64,000 nucleotides of DNA from Nageia nagi (Eukaryota > Pinophyta): positions 87,420,001 through 87,484,000 of the forward strand of contig JBITNC010000001.1 in the NCBI GenBank assembly GCA_050084985.1. The letters run 5' to 3'. The notes under the pieces are model-generated. The model saw only the letters and a program-made list of their open reading frames with translations. It was not told the origin of the DNA and did not search any database. The position numbers and the translations under genes were made by a program. Every line of letters starts with the position of its first letter. Position 1 is the first letter of the stretch. This document shows positions 25,369-36,560 of this stretch, piece after piece.

Positions 25369-26975
25369 AGATCTTTTTTGAGCCATCTTGATCAATTTGT
25401 TCATTTCATATAATATTAACAACATTTCCAATTTTGTCATGCGATATAATAAATCTTTGGCTCTATCTACAAATTTTCTATTTTGATAAAAGAAACTTGT
25501 CAAAAAATTGTTTTGCTCAAATACTCTTTCTATAGATTTAAACATTGAAATCCATCTAGTGTCAACATGTTTTAGCTTTCATGTGCTTACTATTTTGTAT
25601 GCAAGGTTTAATCTATGAGCTATACAATGAATATGAATCATATACAGAGAAACTAATGTTTGAAGACAAATACAAATTCCATTTCTATCTTCTTGCATTA
25701 CTAAGGCACCGTCTGTACCCACACATATTAGCTTTCTCACAATTTCCACATCATCCAAATTAGCAATCTCTTTCAAACTATTTACAACAAGATTGAAAAG
25801 GTTTTTTGAGTTACAAGATTCTTTCATTCTGTGTATTGTTAGCAAATGGGGTTGTCTAACATGTTTAATAAATGTGTAAAAATGTTTACATACCTAGAAT
25901 GTGCTATCTACTGCAGTTACCTCATCAATTGATAAGAAAATGAATCTTGATTTTTTTACACTTTCAACTAAATCTTCCTTTTTGACCAATGGAAGATATT
26001 TACCCACTTCCCAACCACTTTGATGAGACCAATGAGAACTTGGAAGGTGTTGCACACCTGCTAAATTAAAAAGTGTTTTGTGATCATAAAAACTATTATT
26101 GGTGTGCCTTGTTTTAGAAGGTAAAAAATAATTGCAAATTCTAAACTTTTTAAAACTAATTTTTTTTCTTTTGCTTTTCTATATTGCTTTGTAATTGTTG
26201 CTTCAGTTTGATCGTGAATTTATTTTTCTTCCAATATCTTGTTATATTCAATTTCATATTTCTTATGGAAACATTTAGTCTCATCCTTTATGATTTATTT
26301 TTTTCTAACTATTCCATCTTCATCTATTATTTTCACACATGCCTTTCCATAATTTTTTTCAATTCTATCATATTTAAGTTACATCTTCTGATCCCATCTT
26401 AATTTTCATGAACAAATCTTGCATTTACATTCTATTGGTGGATTACCATTCTCAAGAATCACAAGGACAATAAACAAAAATTGTGATGACCATTCTTTCT
26501 TAAATGATCTACCAATAGACCAACGAATTTATTTTTTCTTGGTTTTCTATGAAGCACTACCTATAAATTTAGGTTTTATGTATTTTTTGTATCTTTATCG
26601 AATTTGACATTTTGAATTTCAATAGGAGTTTCAGGAGCTATAGTAGCCACATTAGGTGCAAAATATGTGCTTTCGTGATTCAAATTATTATCATTATCAT
26701 GCATATAATCATCAAATATTTCTTCAAGTGAAGGCATATTAAGATTGACATTATTATCAATAATATCTCCAAGTGGTGGCATATCAAGATCAGCTAAATT
26801 TTCAAAAATATCCTCAAGTGGTAGAATATCAATGGTATTTTCAAAAATATCTTTAATTAGTTGCTTATTTGGATCAATAGTATTTTTTAGAATATCCTCA
26901 TGTCGTGGTGCATCAGGATCAACTATATTTTTTGCATATAAGTATATTATTAAGCATATTATGACTAAACCATAA
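24410..26975 (-). pseudogene. hAT-type transposase remnant, main part, unit 1
   Basis: Minus strand, N to C: acidic repeats (HEDILKN, DIFEN, LDMPPLGDIID; to 26,576), a Cys site at about 26,430 shared with unit 2 (CKCEICSWKLRRD there), FLSIDEVTAVD (first catalytic Asp, about 25,930), LICVGTDGALVMQEDRNG (second Asp) and HIHCIAHRLNLA (CxxH) in 25,845-25,579, then FWNPISDYSNTSQFFNKHM (24,948) and the C-terminal dimerisation stretch EDERVFNALEYVKSKIQNRL (about 24,620-24,550). This is the D-D...ERxFSxLxxIKxxLRNRL plan of hAT transposases that cut and paste DNA. Stops (for example after AVDSTF) and frameshifts inactivate it. Exon 1 is probably at 27,062-27,144. Confidence 0.8.
25318..25372. repeat. 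TA microsatellite inside the hAT remnant
   Basis: About 50 bp of alternating TA with rare TTT and TTAT interruptions. It interrupts the transposase frame; unit 2 has a much shorter tract at about 53,764-53,782. Confidence 0.95.
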
Positions 26976-27061
26976 TTAAACTATTGATGTGTAAAAGTAA
27001 AATAATAAGTGATTGTACAAAGAAACCTAAAATAATCATATTTTTGGATGTCAATGCTTAC

Positions 27062-27144
27062 CTTTGTGTGAAATACTTTTCAATTTTTTTATTTGCAAGT
27101 GAATTGTCCAGCTTATTTCCCTTCACTTTTCTAACAGGCATCAT
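27062..27144 (-). pseudogene. Probable first exon of the unit 1 hAT transposase
   Basis: Minus-strand ATG at 27,144 opens MMPVRKVKGNKLDNS and LANKKIEKYFTQR, then AG|GTAAGC, a good splice donor. The same exon is in unit 2 (55,493-55,575), where most changes leave the frame open. A short basic N-terminal exon ahead of the zinc-finger part is plausible for this family. The acceptor joining it to the main part could not be fixed: visible candidates give the wrong phase. Confidence 0.45.
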
Positions 27145-27299
27145 TCCTCAGATATTAGACTCTGTAATTGATCATAAATGAGTGTCTGCAATATCCCAAA
27201 AAGGGGAATACAGTAATAAAAAATTAGCTTGTGAAGGTCCTGTTATAGTTGAAATACTCTACCTAACAAGCATCTTTCATACCCCAAGGTAAGTGTTTG

Positions 27300-27690
27300 T
27301 AATGTTACCAAGATGAGCATCTATAATGTTGAACAAATGAGCATATTCAATGTTGCATAGATGAGCATTTGCAATATTACACTGATGAGCATCTACAATG
27401 TTGCTTAGACAAGCATATGCAATTTTACATAGATGAGCACTTCCAATTTTGTATAGATGAGCATCTCCAATTTTGTATAGATGAGCATCTCTAATGTGTC
27501 ATAGATGAGCATCTTCAATCACACATAGATGAGCATCTTCAATTATACACTAATGAGTGTCTTCAAGGATACACAGGAGAGCGTATTCAATTCTCCATTG
27601 ATGAGAGTCTTCAATGACACACCATCAAGTGTCTGCAATATTGCATAAGTGAGCATCTTCAATAAAGCACTACCAAGCATCTGTAATCCC
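27300..27690. repeat. 24-bp minisatellite upstream of hAT gene, unit 1
   Basis: About fifteen imperfect 24-bp copies of gatgagcatctycaat plus an AT-rich spacer. Each core holds the dyad GATG-AG-CATC. It lies directly upstream of the probable transposase start. The period of 24 keeps open frames on both strands, so the short reading frames here are not evidence of a protein. Confidence 0.9.
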
Positions 27691-28976
27691 TCGCAAATGA
27701 GGCTTGAGTGTCTTAGAGAATTTGAAAATTTAAAATATTGATATATTTGATTGATATCATAAGCTTTATATATAGGGTATAATTGGCAATTTTGTAAAAA
27801 AAAATATTTTTTATTTTTTATTTTCAAGGTGACTACTTGCGAATGTATAGGAGATCTAGGTGGCTATTTGCACCTATCTTTATAAAAAATTGTAAAATAT
27901 TACCAAGCAGACCCATAATTTTTTTTATCTTGAAAAATTCATGCTAAATGGTGCAATATTCGAGGTCTAAATTTTTGAAATATTTTAACATTAAAAAACC
28001 TAATATTAGCCTATTGGTGAATATTCACCACTATGCATAACGCTAACTAACATCCTTTTCAATTTCCCTAATTATGCCAAAGCAATTGATATTTGTTGCC
28101 ACATAAGTTATTTAAATTTTAAATTTTAATTTTTTAATCTCATATGTGAACTTTTCAGTTGCGATGTATTAATTCTATTTTTATGATATTTTTTTAGATT
28201 TATAGTGGAAGGATTTTAGGTCATATATGTCTAACTTGTAAAATTTTGCAATCTATATTTTATCCTAACCATACAATGCTTTTGGCTATGAGTATAATTA
28301 AAATAGTTTTTAGCATGTTCACTCCAAAAAGAGAAATAAATTAACACAAGAAAAATTTAACCTTGTATTTGTGCACTACAATCTATTCCTGCACCATAAC
28401 AATTTTGCACGTATAGAATCTAGATTCTAGATTATGAGGCCATTAACTACAATTTCATAAAATATACAATGTATTCACAAAGATAAACCCTTGTACTAGA
28501 ATATAAACAAAGCAAAACATGATTCAAATATTGTAGGTATAGATTATAAGGCCATTGAACTTGATGGCATTGATCCATCCAATGAATGTATCACAAAGGA
28601 TAAACATACAAAGTATCAACTTTTAGATCAGGATCATCCTTAAGAGGATACTAATATTTCTAACATTAATTTTGAAGAACTTAAAATGTAGCAAAGAAGT
28701 TAGCAACAATGGGACAAAAAGAGCAAAGGGTACAAGAAGAGGTAGTTAGATCTAGTTCCATATCTCAAGCACATGTGGTGGTTAAGCTTATAATAGGACA
28801 AAGGGGAAAAGTAAAGCAAAGAAAATTTTAACCATAAATCTTTGCTTATAAGTGAATTTTAGGATTTCTAAGTTTTGATTTGGCAAATTATGAGAGTATG
28901 AGTTAGTGCACAATCACCAAAATTTTATAGATTTTTTAAATAATAAGGGTTGGCTCACCAAAAGTTATAGACCTTT

Positions 28977-29104
28977 AATTTTTTTATATACATTTATCGA
29001 CCCTATGAATTAGATTTATATAAATAATTGGTAATATATATATATATTAGCAATTATTTATATAAATCTAATTCGTAGGATCGATAAATGTATATAAAAA
29101 AATT
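28977..29104. repeat. 128-bp near-perfect palindrome
   Basis: Arms 28,977-29,040 and 29,041-29,104 are reverse complements with three mismatches and no spacer; the centre is TATATA. Unit 2 keeps only the right arm (57,511-57,572), with a TA tract in place of the left. Confidence 0.93.
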
Positions 29105-29534
29105 ATATATATATATATATACACCAAATTATTACTTACACCCATTCGATATAAAAATTGAAATTTGAAATCATGAGCTATTGTGTGAGTTTGTATTGTG
29201 TTGTAGATTGTGTGATTTTGCATTTTGCAACTATCATAAACATATTTTGTATTATGAAGTTTTAATATTTTGATGAATACAAACATATTTCCTTTCCTAT
29301 TCACCATTTCTTATTTGTAATTATGTATATTATAAATTGTATAGTCTTGACTTTGAATTAATAAAATTCTAAAAATACTAATAACAATAATAAATAGTTA
29401 TATATATATATATTATTTGTTTGTTTGTTTGTGAGATGATGTGTTTTGCCGAGTCTCTAAGCCAAACCTCAAACGGGCCTCGATAAGTCTGAGCTAAATC
29501 TGAATCTGACAACTATCATTTTAGGAATTATTAA

Positions 29535-29592
29535 TACTCTTGAAGAATGTACTCATTGATTTATACTCTTGAAGAATGTACTCGTTGATTTA
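29535..29592. repeat. 29-bp tandem pair at the duplication junction
   Basis: 29,535-29,563 and 29,564-29,592 (tactcttgaagaatgtactc plus nine bases) differ at one base. Unit 2 ends with a single copy at about 58,017-58,047, so the extra copy marks the junction between units. Confidence 0.93.
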
Positions 29593-30494
29593 TATCTAAT
29601 TTTCCTTTTTTTTAGATTTTAAAAAAATGATGCTTATAAAGATTGCAAAAAAACAATTACCTTTTTAAACATAAAATCAATATCTATATGGTAAAAAAAA
29701 TGCAACCTTATTCTATAATAATAATATATTATTGTGTTTTAAGCAATTTTATAAAAGAATAGCTCAATAAAAAAAAATTGCACAATAATAAAATTGTTAT
29801 TTTAAATAAATTTTTCTCACAAAAAAAAAAACTTGTAATTAACACATAAATAATGTTAGTATCTTAAAACAAATCAAGATGGAAGGAATTTATATCTTCT
29901 CTTAGTTTTACCTCAATAATAAATTGTAGGAAGAGGAATGAAGAACACCCAAATGCTGAAGAGGAGCTACCACACCAAGCTCTGATACCAAATTGAAGGA
30001 ACTAACACTAACAAGATAATTCTTAATCAACCAAGATCATATGAAAGCTCTCAATTCACATCTAACTATCACACAAAGCAATCTCACAAAGATAACATAA
30101 GATATAAGTGGTTTCTCCAACTAGGAGTACATCCACTAACTATATCTTTACTTCAATCATAAATACGACTCTCTTACAATCCTTCTAATCTCAACTCCTA
30201 CACTTCTATCCTATAGCATAACTTTACTCCACAAATTGGTGTGTGATCACAAATAAGGAGCCTTCTATTTATAGGCCAAAATCTCTCTTTGGATCATCTT
30301 TTTATCAAATGTACAAAAGCATTACATGCACATCCTTTTATCCAAGGGGCATGCTCATGACATGGAGTGTAGGACAAGTTACATTATCATATTCACTTAA
30401 ATACTTAAGGTATCAAATGATACCCTTAAGTATTAGTGAATTTACATAAATACTTAATATAAGCCTTTACAATATTGCATTATACATTCAAACA
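29593..30494 (-). mobile_element. Duplicated fragment of C1 (5' LTR, PBS and start of leader)
   Basis: Copy of 20,095-20,991. LTR 29,994-30,494, PBS 29,975-29,990 (minus strand TGGTATCAGAGCTTGG), then the target duplication ctagg at 30,495-30,499, which preserves the original base lost at 20,996. It is not an independent insertion but part of the segmental duplication. Confidence 0.92.
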
Positions 30495-31170
30495 CTAGGA
30501 TCCCCAAAGGGTGAGCTACATGGATATGCTTGTAGGCCCATGCCTGAAGAGTAATAGTGATTGAAAATGAGGTCCTATGGCCTAAAGAGTTAAAGAAAAG
30601 CTCTCAATAAATCTAGGCTAGTAGTGTGGGATCCCAAGTGCATATCATCCCTTGTTGTAGCATATAAACCATTATGGGTAATAATGACCAAGGAGATCTC
30701 CCACTATCAATATCTAGGAGAACATAGCACTATATCAGCCCCATTAGGTAAGAGTCCCTAAGAAGACCCTGATGGTCATTCCTCTAATACCTAAGGTATG
30801 GAAGACCTTAAGAAAACATCTCGCTCATAACTCCATCAATAGCACCTACCCTGTAAACTACTATATAGCCGAGTGCATTGAATCTTAATTAATCGTATGC
30901 TAAATCCACTGACCTTGAATAGGTAAGCAGTATAGATAGTGGATGTCCTCCATTGTGATAGTCATCTCCCTCATAGGAAAATGGAAGGTATCAATCGAAG
31001 AATCCCCCCTCTCCAACAAGGCTACCAGTAGTGGGTAGTCCTAGTGAATGCAACCCATGTAGGGCCTAGCTCCAAACCTAACTGCATAAAGAAAGGTTTG
31101 ATCAGCAACAGTCAACAAAACATAGCCATCTTCGAGTATGCAAGGATATTTACCTCTCAGCTCAAAGAGA
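30495..31170 (-). pseudogene. PMD pseudogene, N-terminal half, unit 2 copy
   Basis: Copy of 20,992-21,680 with further base changes; the long open piece seen in unit 1 is lost through substitutions and small indels. The remainder of the 31,171-31,593 stretch is noncoding duplicated sequence up to the G2 target site. Confidence 0.55.
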
Positions 31171-31598
31171 TCCTAAACCTAATAGCAATTAGTGATAAAG
31201 TAAGTTCAAAAAAATAATTTTGCAAATACTAATGATCAGATGATCAGGGTCTAGGATCACCAACATTTAATACTTGAATGTCAATGATCTTGAACCCTTC
31301 AACTCTAGCTGGTGATCATGGTTGAGGTTTTAAATTTTTTACAAAACATTAAAAAATAATCCTAATCTAAGAAAATGAATTGTTAAGAAACACATAAATA
31401 TCATTCCTAAGCATCCTACAGTTCCCATTTCTTCAAAAATAGATTAAAAATGAATTAATAAGCAAAAAATGAAAAGGGGGGGGTTTAAAACTTACCTCTT
31501 CCCTCATGGGCCTCTTGTGCAGTGTGGATCATCCTCATAGTAGTGACTCAAATCAATAATAAAAAGGGAGGTATAGGGTTAAACATTTAGATGGTAGG

Positions 31599-33037
31599 TG
31601 TTGATTAGGATTGTGTAATATATGCGCCATGAACAATATTAACCAAAGTAAATCAAGAACAGACTATGGTGACAGTTTGATCTCCAAAGAAGGCTGGTTC
31701 CTTATATATTGGGTATAAGAGAAGTAACAGGAAAGAAAATAAAAGGGGTAGAGTGCGAGGAATTTAAGTGAAAGGGCTTAGGGTAACAAGAGAGAAAGCA
31801 AAGGTGGATCACTAGTTCAGCATGAACTTTCACAGGGTGTGAAACCTTGGTCTGAATCTAGTGTAGCAGCTACAGTACAAGCTCTCACTCTCTAATAGTT
31901 TCCTAGCTTTTACTCTACCATGTATGCAGACACAGTTATGCTAACAACTCATAATTATCATCCAGGAGACATGCCAAGCTACCACCATGTAACCTAATTA
32001 AGAATAACAATTACAAGTGCTAGCAAAGAAAGGTCAATATGATATCATATCATTGATAAAAACTACTGATCTTAGAGAATAAATGTAAAGAGCAATACTA
32101 GGGCTTCCAACCCTTTTTTTCACTTTATTTTCATATACTTATACTGAAGAAATAATAGTTACAAGAAAATGAACATAGATCAGTTACAAAAAAGGCCTCA
32201 AGATTCTGGCCACTTCTGACTATCATCATCTATATATGCTACTTGTCTAAATGTTACAAAACTAAGAAGGTCATGGAAGGTAACATCTTCTTAGAACTAA
32301 GATTCTGCCTTTGGTAGGTATCAACTCCTCTAGGATCAATTTTTTGCCAAAATGTGACTATCTTTTCCTTCATAACATCATCATTTTATTCTGGAATGCT
32401 TTACTTCTAAAGCACTTATTTTATGGACTCTGGCTCTTTAATTACCCCTGGCTGACCTCACCATCTCCGGAACCTGATCTTTACCAAAATGTGACTATCT
32501 TTTATTCTATGATGTCATCATTTTATTCTAGAACACTTTACTTTTGGAACACTTATTTTATGGACTTCGGCTCTTCACTTATCTCTTGCTGACCTCACCT
32601 CCTTTGAAACCCGATCTTTTCCAAAACTGAGCTTATCCTTTCTTCCATGATGTCATCATTTTATTCCAAAACACTTTACTTCTAGAACACTTAATTTACA
32701 AACTTTGACTCTTCAATTATCTCTTACTGACCTCACCTGCTCTGAAACTAGGTATTTTCCAAAATTGAGCTTATCTTTTCTTTCGTGATGTCATCGTTTC
32801 ACTTCGATGCGCTTTATTCACTGACTCCAACTTTTCAATTACCCCTTGCTGACCTCACCATCTTCGAAACTTAGTCCTTACCAAAAGTGTGACTATCTTT
32901 CCCTCCATGACATCATCATTTTATTTTGAAACACTTTATTTGCTTCCAAAAAACTCTCGGGGTCTTAAAATGAACTCATGATTGAAAGTAAAATACCCCA
33001 AGGCTTTAATAAAGAATTTATTATGTATAGATATACA
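31599..33037 (-). repeat. G2 3' LTR (1,439 bp)
   Basis: Plus-strand ends tgttgattag...gatataca (TG...CA). Its partner carries TA for TG at its start. Contains five tandem units of about 120-140 bp (32,340-32,950). No clear purine-rich tract flanks it on the element strand; the flank at 33,038 is tolerably pyrimidine-rich instead. Confidence 0.93.
32340..32950. repeat. Tandem units in G2 LTR, each with a TGAYRTCATCA-like site
   Basis: Units start near 32,347, 32,486, 32,618, 32,758 and 32,881 (ccaaaa...gtgactatctt or gagcttatcc). Each has one of taacatcatca, tgatgtcatca, tgatgtcatcg or tgacatcatca, followed by an A/T-rich box and a GAACACTT-like piece. The right LTR has the corresponding units at 50,280-50,860, one truncated. 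They may be enhancer units; see findings. Confidence 0.8.
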
Positions 33038-33489
33038 TTATGGCAACTTCTGGGGGAAAATTTTGCCTTTAACAAAGAGGAATTTTGAACTCAGTTTAAA
33101 AATAATACCAAAATGAGATTTGTTATCTCAACTCTGAACCCCTAAAAATTACACAACCTTACCCCAACTTGCATGTCTTTCGGAGAAGTCTTTTATTCTC
33201 AATTAGGCTAAAGCTATGCTATTCAAAACTTCATAGGAGATTTGCCCATGTTTGTGCAACAGCCACTATAGGACCACTCCTTTATTGGCACATTGGTCAA
33301 AAAATTCAAACAAATTTGACTCATCAAAAGAAGTCAGTAATAAATCTATATCCTCCATCTTTTGACTATCTTCCTGAATGTGTTTCAAAAATTTAGCCTT
33401 AGAGATGGGTGAACTATCCTCCTTCCATAATCTTGGAAATCCAACCTCAAATAATTTGCTATCTTAGCTTTTTGGGTTTCTAACCCTTA

Positions 33490-34845
33490 CAACTACTTGA
33501 TTAGATTATTTTTTATTTCTTGACACACCCATTTCCCGCAGACTAGGTAGTCAATCGCTGAGATTAACTCAACTCTATTTCCCACATTTATGGCTTGAAG
33601 CTCCTCATTGGAAATCTCACTCAGCTTTTTCTTTGCCCTCTTTGCTAACTTCTCCATGGGGTCAATAGTACTTTCATAGAGGTTGACATTTGCCTCTAAT
33701 TTCTTCAACTCTAAAAAACATAGATCAATGTGATCTCTGAGTTGAATCAGCTATTTAATCCCTAGGTATAATTGCTCCTAGAATTTTTTTTTTTTTTGAT
33801 CAAAAAATTCCTATCAACCTTATTAACATTTAGACTCAACTGCATCTATGCAATGTTGTCATTCAAATTGCCAATTATTATCTCTTTTATTGCTACTTTA
33901 GCTACTTTGGTTGCAATTTCTGCATCCTTCTGTGCGATGACAACATCTTTCTTTGCTAGGCTATCTGCAATCAGAGTAGTAGCTAAGCTTGCTTTGAGAG
34001 CAGCTATGTTATTGTCTATGGCTTTTAATTTTAGCCGTTGAGAATCTAATTATTGCTTCATTGCTTCATTTGCCTTTTGAAGCTTATTATATTTGACCTC
34101 TAATTTGGTTAGTTTAGAAATATTTAAGTCTACAGCTATTTGCAATAGCTCATTCTTATCACTCTGGGATATGCTCTTGGTATCTATTCTTACCCAAGTG
34201 TTCATTGCAGATAAATCACTTTGCCCCTCTTGAGGATCTTGGGCAATAGCAACCTCCAAAACTCTACTTTTTGCATCCACAGACATCTGGAGCCTCACCA
34301 GATTATCAAGTGCCAGGATTTTCTGCATTTGCTTCTACATCCAAGCTTCCTAATTCTACTTCAATTGCTTGTACTACTCCATGATCCCACTCACTGACAC
34401 CTGCTGACTAGATATTGCAATGAATGGGGAGGCTGTGCTCAACTTTGGTGCGGAAGAGGATACCACTGCTGGACTGGTGTAATAGGGCTAGCTTGACTAG
34501 GGCCAAAGACACTGCTACTAATGGGTGTAGGTATAGACAGCTCTAGAGTGGATGATGGAGGTGATGATGGTACAAAAATGACATCGGTGGGGGGAGTGAT
34601 GAGGGGAACCAATGAAAAGGAAGTGGGTTTAGACCATGTGAATGGTGATGGAAAATTAGGAAGTGGTGGAAGGGTTGTGATGGTGGGGATGAAGCAACAG
34701 TGATGTAAGGTGAATAAGATGAAATGGGGGTGACTGTCAGAGGTGGAATAATTATCAAGAGGCCAGGAGAAATAATAGAGATAGGAGGAGGAATAAGAGA
34801 AGAAAGCGTACCTATGGGAGTGGAGCTCCTCTTTCTTTTCTTAGG
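33490..34845 (-). pseudogene. G2 extra open frame downstream of integrase
   Basis: Minus strand. In the frame beside the integrase end it starts LWSPKKRKRSSTPIGTLSS (about 34,850-34,790), with a PKKRKR stretch like a nuclear localisation signal, then a Pro/Ser/His-rich part, then Lys/Glu/Leu/Ala-rich sequence that looks coiled-coil: KLTKLEVKYNKLQKANEAMK (34,150-34,050), then ANVNLYESTIDPMEKLAKRA and KKLSEISNEELQ (33,700-33,590). Stops and shifts break it. Some Tat and Athila elements carry an extra frame here; no homology to a named protein is visible. Role unknown. Confidence 0.5.
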
Positions 34846-36062
34846 AGACCATAAGACTCAAAATTTTTATGTTTCCCTACCTTAGCTCTATCCTCATCCC
34901 ATTTCAATACCAGATCTCCCTCTTTAAAATTTTTTGGAGTGGCTTTTTGGTTATCAAACCATTTCTTAACTATTTCATTTCTATTTTGCAAATTTTGATA
35001 TGATTGATTTCGAAGTTCTTCCAAGTGTAGTAATTCTTCATGCGGACTTGTAGTGGTTCAAAATCTTCCCCATACTCCTGTAAAATTTTTAAAGCTAGAA
35101 GCTCAAAATGAATTGGTAATACATCCCTTTTACCATACACTAATGTATACAAGCTGGCTTTAATAGCTAGCTTCACTGTGATCCTGTCTGCCCATAATGC
35201 CCAATTGAGCTTTTCATGCCAAGATCGGGGATTATCTTCCACTATTATTTTGAGAATTTGGATCAAATTTTTGTTTGTAGACTTAGCCAGCCCATTACCC
35301 TAAGGGTAATAATTCAAAGATGTCTTCTAATAGATACCAAACCTCATGGCAAAATTAGTAACCTCTACCCCACAAATGCTAAGCCATTATCTAAAATGAT
35401 TGTTTGGGGAATACCATACCTAGTGATTAATTTCTCAATAAATCTTAGAATGGTCTTTTGATTTGCTTCCTTTATAGCCTCTGCTTCTACCCATCTGGTG
35501 AAAAATTCTATAGTAATGAGAATGAATTTGTGCCCAAATGACAAATTGGGATTAATAACTCCAATAAAATCCAACCCCCATTGTTGAAAAGGTTCTTCAC
35601 CCTGAATTGGTTCTAGCGGTAACGCTACACTTCTCTTCCTTCCCATGAATCTCTGACATTTCTTATAGCTTTGGGATTTTGCAAAGGCTTCTTTAAACAT
35701 AGTAGGCCAATAGTATCTAGCTTGGATGATCTTACTCACCATTGTGTATCCTAATAATGACCTTTGGATATTCTAGAATGAAATTCTTCGATTAGCTTTG
35801 CTATCTTTGTCATGGGTATGCATCTCAACAAAACACCATCATGATTCCTTCTATATAGTACTTGATCTATCTCTATGTAATTTTGAGCATTTATTCTGAA
35901 CCACCTCCTTTGGGATGCATTCATGTTAGCAGGGAGCTTCTTGGACTCAAAATATCTGCTTAATTGATCCATCCAATCATTTGTTGTGTTCTCATATCCT
36001 GGCTTTGGGGTTTCTTGTTTGATAAAACATATCATACCTTCATCTGATGGCATGGATTTCAT
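34812..36062 (-). pseudogene. G2 integrase remnant
   Basis: Minus strand. The N-terminal part 36,062-35,751 has NYIEIDQVLYRRNHDGVLLR and EEFHSRISKGHY. The core 35,742-35,365 has ARYYWPTMFKEAFAKSQSYK (zinc half, with one Cys replaced by Ser), QQWGLDFIGVINP (first Asp) and TRYGIPQTIILDNGLAFVG (second Asp). The Glu region lies near 35,300 among stops. C-terminal part 35,266-34,812: ALKILQEYGEDFEPLQ, KEGDLVLKWDEDRAKVGKHK and NFESYG. It would insert the cDNA. Confidence 0.85.
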
Positions 36063-36089
36063 AAGCTACTCACAAAGTGCTCTTCCTTT

Positions 36090-36560
36090 TATGAGCTTGG
36101 TAGGCTAAATCTCTACATCATACTTGAGGATTTTCAAAATCCAACCGGGCCTTCCTTCCCCAATTTCTCCCTGCATAATGTAAGATCTAACATCTGGATG
36201 AATGGTCAGGATTAAAACTTTACTCTGAGCTATGTAATGCTTCAATTTACCAAGAGCTTTAAGAATAACCAACACTTATTTCTCAATAAATGTGTATTTT
36301 TCCTCACAACTACTCAAGGTCTGATTGAAAAATGCAATAGGGTATTCTTCATTTCTTTCATACCTCTATGTTAAGATAGCTGCTACACTAGTACCAGAAC
36401 CATAAGCATACAGAATAAACTCCTTGCTAAAGTTTGGTTTTCTTAGTACAGGAGCTTTAGTAATTACCACCTTGATTTTTTGAAAAGCTTCTTTACCTCC
36501 TTTAGTACACACAAAAGGAGTATCCTTTTTTAACATCCAGGTGATGGGTTTGATAATACT
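36090..36560 (-). pseudogene. G2 gypsy-type RNase H remnant
   Basis: Minus strand reads PFVCTKGGKEAFQKIKVVIT, FSKEFILYAYGSGTSVAAIL, EEYPIAFFNQTLSSCEEKYT and KHYIAQSKVLILTIHPDVR. These are the landmarks of the RNase H fused after gypsy RT, with stops after T and K. The next part runs straight into integrase; no second RNase H lies here. Confidence 0.8.

Larger units (their letters stand above)
20095..29592. repeat. Segmental duplication, unit 1 (about 9.5 kb)
   Basis: The whole stretch matches 29,593-31,598 plus 50,964-58,047 in the same orientation. Unit 1 begins inside the C1 leader (tatctaatttt) and ends at the 29-bp repeat at 29,535-29,592. It contains the C1 5' LTR, the PMD N-terminal half, the hAT gene and its minisatellite, and AT-rich hairpins. 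By eye roughly nine bases in ten agree, with indels. Confidence 0.93.
27691..29592. other. Noncoding right part of duplication unit 1
   Basis: No gene seen. It includes a 14-bp palindrome ggtgaatattcacc near 28,017, a weakly protein-like plus-strand patch at about 28,560-28,800 that could not be named, the palindrome at 28,977-29,104, TA tracts and a short TTTG repeat near 29,417. Confidence 0.6.

Noticed and set aside
26184-26975. Hydrophobic plus frames (72 and 76 codons)
   Set aside because: Antisense of the Lys-rich and acidic parts of the hAT transposase.
27300-27690. Could the regularly spaced 24-bp repeats be a CRISPR array?
   Set aside because: Units are contiguous and imperfect with no unique spacers, and the sequence is a plant genome.
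29994-30494. Solo LTR of an independent copia insertion
   Set aside because: Inner PBS, leader and outer flank are the same as at C1; it is a segment carried by the tandem duplication.
33038-33060. TGGCAACTTCTGGGGGAAAA next to the left G2 LTR looks like a plus-strand Tat primer-binding site
   Set aside because: All G2 domains run on the minus strand, so this side is the 3' end. The TGG site at 40,696-40,713 is in the correct place inside the 5' LTR.
34521-34758. Overlapping plus (Gly/Val-rich) and minus (Pro/His-rich) frames
   Set aside because: The plus frame is antisense to the extra G2 frame. Only the minus frame fits the element direction and is included there.
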